From JAWXCH01 sp034440595 (lineage in GTDB: Bacteria; Planctomycetota; Planctomycetia; Pirellulales; JALHPA01): DNA of 17,405 nt. A program made the translations under genes and the position numbers. Below the pieces are notes generated by a model. That model was not told the DNA's origin, searched no databases, and worked only from the letters and a program-made list of their open reading frames with translations. Positions 14,261 to 17,405 of this stretch are shown here, piece after piece (positions within the stretch are counted from its first letter, which is position 1; every line of letters starts with the position of its first letter). The stretch covers positions 1 through 17,405 of the forward strand of contig JAWXCH010000044.1 of assembly GCA_034440595.1 (NCBI GenBank). Reading direction: 5' to 3'.

Positions 14261-14342
14261 GGAATGCTGGAATTCCCTGAATTCGGAGACAGGTTTAATG
14301 ACGTAAGTTTATCAAGGACCGTTAGTTAGCCAACCATTCAGC

Positions 14343-14371
14343 TTCACTATCGATCGCGTCGCGACTATCAT
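14343..14371 (+). promoter_or_regulatory. Candidate promoter of the WXG100-like/FtsK operon
   Basis: TTCACT (14343-14348; four of six to TTGACA) and TATCAT (14366-14371; five of six to TATAAT) are separated by exactly 17 bases. A leader of about 78 bases would lead to ATG 14456. The rest of the gap 14261-14455 shows only GAATTC-rich short palindromes next to aroQ. Confidence 0.45.
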
Positions 14372-14455
14372 AACAGTGGGGACTTGCACGCGGCTAGGGT
14401 CGCCCAGGGTGGTCGAGGCCCGTTTCATCGCTTTTCTGACTTTCAGGAGTCCGTC

Positions 14456-14728
14456 ATGTCGCAAGCCATTGTCAATCCTGCTGAGTTGCGGCGATTTGCG
14501 CAGCAGCTCAAGCATTTCAATACGGAATTGGTCACGCAGATGAGTGCGATTCAGCGGCAGATGGTTGCGCTGGGTTCTACGTGGCGCGATCAGGAGCAGC
14601 AGAAATTCACTGAAGAGTTTGAACAGCAAATGAAGACGATCAATCGTTTTGTCGAGTCAAGCGAGCAGTACGTACCATTCCTGCTACGCAAGGCCGAGCG
14701 CATCGACGAATACCTTCAGCAACGATAG
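14456..14728 (+). CDS. WXG100-like small helical protein, putative type VII secretion substrate
   Basis: This 90-residue protein has the size and predicted helix-turn-helix hairpin of ESAT-6/WXG100 proteins, which are secreted as dimers by ESX/Ess systems. The turn carries STWRDQEQQKF (41-51), with Trp43-Arg-Asp in place of Trp-x-Gly and the usual aromatic residue eight positions on. The flanking segments (8-38 and 48-88) are heptad-like and rich in Gln, Glu and Arg, and there is no signal peptide. ATG 14456 is set by AGGAG at 14445-14449, six bases upstream; the frame opens earlier (14384) but without a better site. Its place at the head of an operon ending in an FtsK-like gene supports the assignment. 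The WxD rather than WxG turn lowers certainty, and a purely structural coiled-coil protein is the alternative. Confidence 0.72.
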   Translation: MSQAIVNPAELRRFAQQLKHFNTELVTQMSAIQRQMVALGSTWRDQEQQKFTEEFEQQMKTINRFVESSEQYVPFLLRKAERIDEYLQQR

Positions 14729-14800
14729 TTTTTCAAACGCCGTTTCCACTGCGTTTGAAGGTACCAGCCGGATTGTGAACTCTCACCCCGCTTTGTGCTC

Positions 14801-15517
14801 ATGCCAGCCAATGTACGGTCCACCGACGCGATTGTGGAGTTTCGCAGCGCCCTGTGTACGTTTATTCACGAAGCGCGGCAGGCGATCGCCTCAATGGATA
14901 TGGAAGCGCGCCGCGCCGTTGAGTACATCACGCACGATCAGGCAAATTATTGGACGACCGAAGCGCGTCGCGGGGGTGAAGCGGTCGCCGAACGAAAACA
15001 GGAGCTGAGCAACTCGCAAACTTTTAAGACCATCGATCGTTACACTCCCTCTTGCATCGAAGAAAAGAAACAACTGGAGAAGGCACAGCGGCGGTTGATG
15101 CACGCACAGCAGAAGATCGACGCCGTCAAACACTGGGGACGTCTCAGTGAGCAGCAATACCGTGAATTCCTGACGCGACTGTCTCAGTTCACTAGCGTGC
15201 TGGACGGCGATCTGCCCCGCGCCGTGAGTGTTCTGGACCGCATTTTGAAGAGCTTGGACCAATATCTGAGCACTCAAACCCCAAGCGGGCTGGCAGCGGA
15301 AACCTTTGCTAGCGCAGTCGGGTCGGGGGTTGCAGAAACGTCCAGCGCTACCGACGCCCCTGTGGCATCGGTGGAGAACGGCGAGATTGCGGAGCAAGTT
15401 CCGTCTTCATTAGCCGCAGAATCCGAACAATCCACATTAGCCGAACCGAATACCTCGGCCAGTTCGATCGTGCAGTCCGGTAGTGGCGAACCGGCGGAAA
15501 GGAGCACGCGCCCATGA
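14801..15517 (+). CDS. Helical protein with disordered tail in the WXG100-like/FtsK operon
   Basis: I do not recognise a named family. The 238-residue protein has an alpha-helical part (about 8-157) with a coiled-coil-like region around residues 86-110, and a low-complexity tail (158-238) rich in Ser, Ala, Glu and Pro. There is no signal peptide or membrane segment. Residues 45-60 include NYWTTEARRG, which recalls a WXG-type turn, so the N-terminal part may be a large WXG100-related helical domain. That is speculation. A GTG at 14795 is a possible alternative start, two codons upstream. The gene follows the 90-residue WXG100-like gene by 72 bp and ends in an ATGA overlap with the next, so translation is probably coupled. 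A chaperone, partner or substrate role in the putative secretion system is inferred from position only. Confidence 0.7.
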   Translation: MPANVRSTDAIVEFRSALCTFIHEARQAIASMDMEARRAVEYITHDQANYWTTEARRGGEAVAERKQELSNSQTFKTIDRYTPSCIEEKKQLEKAQRRLMHAQQKIDAVKHWGRLSEQQYREFLTRLSQFTSVLDGDLPRAVSVLDRILKSLDQYLSTQTPSGLAAETFASAVGSGVAETSSATDAPVASVENGEIAEQVPSSLAAESEQSTLAEPNTSASSIVQSGSGEPAERSTRP

Positions 15518-15735
15518 AAGTTGGCGATTTGAAGAGTGGTGCGACGAAACTCGATCAGGCATTAAAAACGCTATACTTACGCTGGGAACAAGTGCAAGGT
15601 TACTGGAAGGACGAGGCCAGCCGCGCGTTCGAGGGGGACTACATTGTTGATATCGAGCCACAGGTCAAAGCGGTTCTCGAAGCCGCGGCACGTGTCAGTG
15701 AAGTTCTGGAGAAAGCGCAACGAGAGGTCTCGTGA
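15514..15735 (+). CDS. Second WXG100-like small helical protein
   Basis: This 73-residue protein again fits a two-helix hairpin. The first helix (about 4-29) leads to YWKDEASRAFEGDY (30-43), with Trp31-Lys-Asp at the turn and an aromatic residue eight positions later. The second helix (about 46-70) is alanine- and glutamate-rich. The turn pattern W-[RK]-D with a downstream Phe is shared with the 90-residue protein at 14456, suggesting a heterodimer pair like EsxA/EsxB, although the two are otherwise dissimilar. It starts inside the stop of the previous gene (ATGA) and has a strong AAAGGAG (15498-15504) nine bases upstream. At 73 residues it is shorter than the usual 100. It lies 71 bp before the large FtsK-like gene. 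Confidence 0.72.
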   Translation: MKVGDLKSGATKLDQALKTLYLRWEQVQGYWKDEASRAFEGDYIVDIEPQVKAVLEAAARVSEVLEKAQREVS

Positions 15736-15806
15736 ACAGCGGTGCCTGCCGGCAACGGCTGTCCGCTGAACCGCCAGTTTACAAAACAACACACTGCCAA
15801 GTCATT

Positions 15807-17405
15807 ATGGATTCTTTGACGGTCACTTCTCAGAAGCAACTGCTGGCCGAGCTGTATCGTTTGGCTGCCGAACGGCAGCAAGCGGAACTGCATCGGCAAA
15901 GTGGATATGATGAGCGCGCTCGTCAGGCGGTGCAGGATTTTCGCGATGCACAGCAATCCATTACACGGCAGTATCGGATCGACAAGGAGACTGCCGAACG
16001 TGAGTACGACCGCATCCGTCAAAAAGCGGCCGATGATTACAAGTCATTGATCAGCACCACGGAAGAGTCGTTGCACAACATTGAGCAGCGTTTGGCCAGT
16101 CAATACGAAGCGGCCGTCGAAAAGATAATCAAGGACGATGAGACCGAACAGTGGGAAGCCAACGCGGTCTTTGATTCCACACGGAATGGCCCCAAACTGC
16201 GCCTCGATACGGCCGAATCAAACTGTCGCAGCGCAGTTGCCAAGTTGGAGGCCACACTCGAGCAGGCCAAGGGCTACATTCGCAGTTGCGGAATATCGCC
16301 AGAATCGTCGCTTGCTGCCAGCGCCACAGCAATGTCACCAGCCTCTGATCCCCCATTGACGGGCGACGAACTTGCCTCGGCCAGTCAGCCCGTTGACGGG
16401 GAATCGCTGGCCGACTTGAACAACGCCACCGCTGCGGCTAGCGAACAGCTTCGTGCCTTACAGGCGCTCTCCTCGCCGCGTATGTTTCGCGATGGACGGA
16501 TTTGGGGAATTCATTTTCTGATTTTGATTATCTGCATCGTGCCGATGCTGTTATTCGTTGGATTGGCGCCAGTCTGGCTGTCGATTGCGGCCGTCGTAGC
16601 GCTGCTACTCTGTGGGGGATTGCATTTTTCCCTGAAGCGCAAGGCGGCTGCATCTGCCGGAGGCGTTCTAAAACAATTGGTAAAGTCTGTTCAGGCAGGT
16701 ACATCCGCGGCGCGGCAGCATCTGGCCTCGGTGAAACATCAGTGCGATCAGGAGTTGCGACGATTGCAGGGCCGGCGTGATCTGGACTTGCTGAATGCTC
16801 GCAATAAGCGGCAGCGGTTTCTTAGCACTGTCGAAGAACGGCGCAGCGCCGAACAAGACCGGACCAAAAGCGAAGCGGAACGAATTCAGCGCGAAGCGAC
16901 CGAAAGGCGCGACAACTTGATTGCCAATGCCGAGGCTAAATACCCTCCAAAGATCGAACAGATCCAGCAGACCTATCGGACATCGCTGGACGAAGCGCAA
17001 AAGAAATTCGAGCAGTCCAAGCTCGACAATGACCAGCAGCATGCCAGCGAATGGTCCGAACTAGTCCAGCACTGGCAGGCCGGTATGGCGCGAGTCGCCG
17101 CGCAGCTCCATGCCGCCAGGGAGATGGACCAAGCACTGTTTCCTGACTGGACATCGCCAGTGTGGGCTTCTTGGAACCCGCCGCAGTCAGCGCCTCCCTC
17201 GCTCCGTTTTGGCGAGTTCGAGGTAGATCTGACGCAGGTTCCGGGGGCATTGTCGACTGACGCAGAACTAAATGCAGGAATCCCCGAGCGGTTTAACTTG
17301 CCGGCGCTGATGGATTTTCCGCGTGCCGCATCGCTTTTGATTCAGGCCACTGGCACTGGTCGCGATGAGGCACTCGATGTCGTGCGCAGTTGCATGCTGC
17401 GGCTG
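15807..17405 (+). CDS. FtsK/SpoIIIE-type coiled-coil membrane protein (3' truncated)
   Basis: The frame is open from ATG 15807 to the window end, 533 codons with no stop. Residues 10-165 are highly charged and coiled-coil-like, followed by a Ser/Ala/Pro-rich stretch. Two adjacent hydrophobic segments (about 235-253 and 256-274) form a membrane hairpin. A second long coiled coil follows (about 280-450, rich in Arg, Glu and Gln). From residue 463 (PPSLRFGEFEVDL, then FNLPALMDFPRAASLLI and GTGRDEALDVVRSCMLRL) the sequence resembles the segment preceding the ATPase region in planctomycete FtsK/SpoIIIE-like proteins I recall. The Walker motifs should lie past the edge. WXG100-like genes directly upstream fit an EssC/EccC-like motor, although the paired coiled coils are unlike EssC, which starts with FHA domains. 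An alternative is another large coiled-coil membrane protein. Confidence 0.75.
   Translation, partial: MDSLTVTSQKQLLAELYRLAAERQQAELHRQSGYDERARQAVQDFRDAQQSITRQYRIDKETAEREYDRIRQKAADDYKSLISTTEESLHNIEQRLASQYEAAVEKIIKDDETEQWEANAVFDSTRNGPKLRLDTAESNCRSAVAKLEATLEQAKGYIRSCGISPESSLAASATAMSPASDPPLTGDELASASQPVDGESLADLNNATAAASEQLRALQALSSPRMFRDGRIWGIHFLILIICIVPMLLFVGLAPVWLSIAAVVALLLCGGLHFSLKRKAAASAGGVLKQLVKSVQAGTSAARQHLASVKHQCDQELRRLQGRRDLDLLNARNKRQRFLSTVEERRSAEQDRTKSEAERIQREATERRDNLIANAEAKYPPKIEQIQQTYRTSLDEAQKKFEQSKLDNDQQHASEWSELVQHWQAGMARVAAQLHAAREMDQALFPDWTSPVWASWNPPQSAPPSLRFGEFEVDLTQVPGALSTDAELNAGIPERFNLPALMDFPRAASLLIQATGTGRDEALDVVRSCMLRL

Noticed and set aside
16502..16780. + strand open frame of 92 codons inside the FtsK-like gene
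   Set aside because: It is an out-of-frame shadow of the continuous frame that starts at 15807, which has the coiled coils, membrane hairpin and pre-ATPase segment.

Overview
The window looks like a chromosomal segment of a planctomycete, probably of the Pirellula/Blastopirellula/Rhodopirellula type. This is an inference from gene content: a pyrophosphate-type phosphofructokinase, a fused NagB-LmbE amino-sugar enzyme, small alanine/lysine-tailed lipoproteins, and a WXG100-like/FtsK locus whose FtsK protein carries long coiled coils. No rRNA, tRNA, CRISPR array or transposase was seen. No gene-free stretch exceeds 300 bases.

Bases 1-5806 (+ strand) form a central carbon block: the 3' part of a PPi-type 6-phosphofructokinase, a HAD hydrolase, 6-phosphogluconate dehydrogenase (gnd), an SDR oxidoreductase and glucose-6-phosphate dehydrogenase (zwf). 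Zwf and Gnd are the two dehydrogenases of the oxidative pentose phosphate pathway. The 6-phosphogluconolactonase that acts between them is not in the window.

Bases 5754-7603 hold a local tandem duplication: two paralogous small lipoprotein genes, each preceded by the same 78-bp segment. The first copy of that segment is the real 3' end of zwf; the second is a decayed fragment of it with several stop codons. A strong rho-independent terminator closes the region.

Bases 7624-10644 (- strand) carry an SMP-30/gluconolactonase-like predicted lipoprotein and a 638-residue fusion of a glucosamine-6-phosphate deaminase domain to a PIG-L/LmbE deacetylase domain. A ROK-family (NagC-like) regulator diverges from the fusion gene at 10842-12032, and the 197-bp gap between them holds candidate promoters and a TTCG/CGAA inverted repeat. 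The layout suggests a self-contained amino-sugar module: deacetylase and deaminase on one chain, with a ROK repressor alongside.

Bases 12136-14260 (- strand) are aroQ and ade (adenine deaminase) with an 8-base overlap. A near-identical REP-like hairpin occurs both after gnd (3431-3460) and between the ROK gene and ade (12080-12109).

Bases 14343-17405 (+ strand) are the most interesting part: a compact putative operon of a 90-residue WXG100-like protein, a 238-residue helical protein with a Ser/Ala/Glu-rich tail, a 73-residue WXG100-like protein (ATGA overlap), and the first 533 residues of a large membrane-anchored coiled-coil protein that enters what looks like the region preceding an FtsK/SpoIIIE ATPase domain at the window edge. 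This is a candidate type VII (ESX/Ess)-like secretion locus of unusual design.
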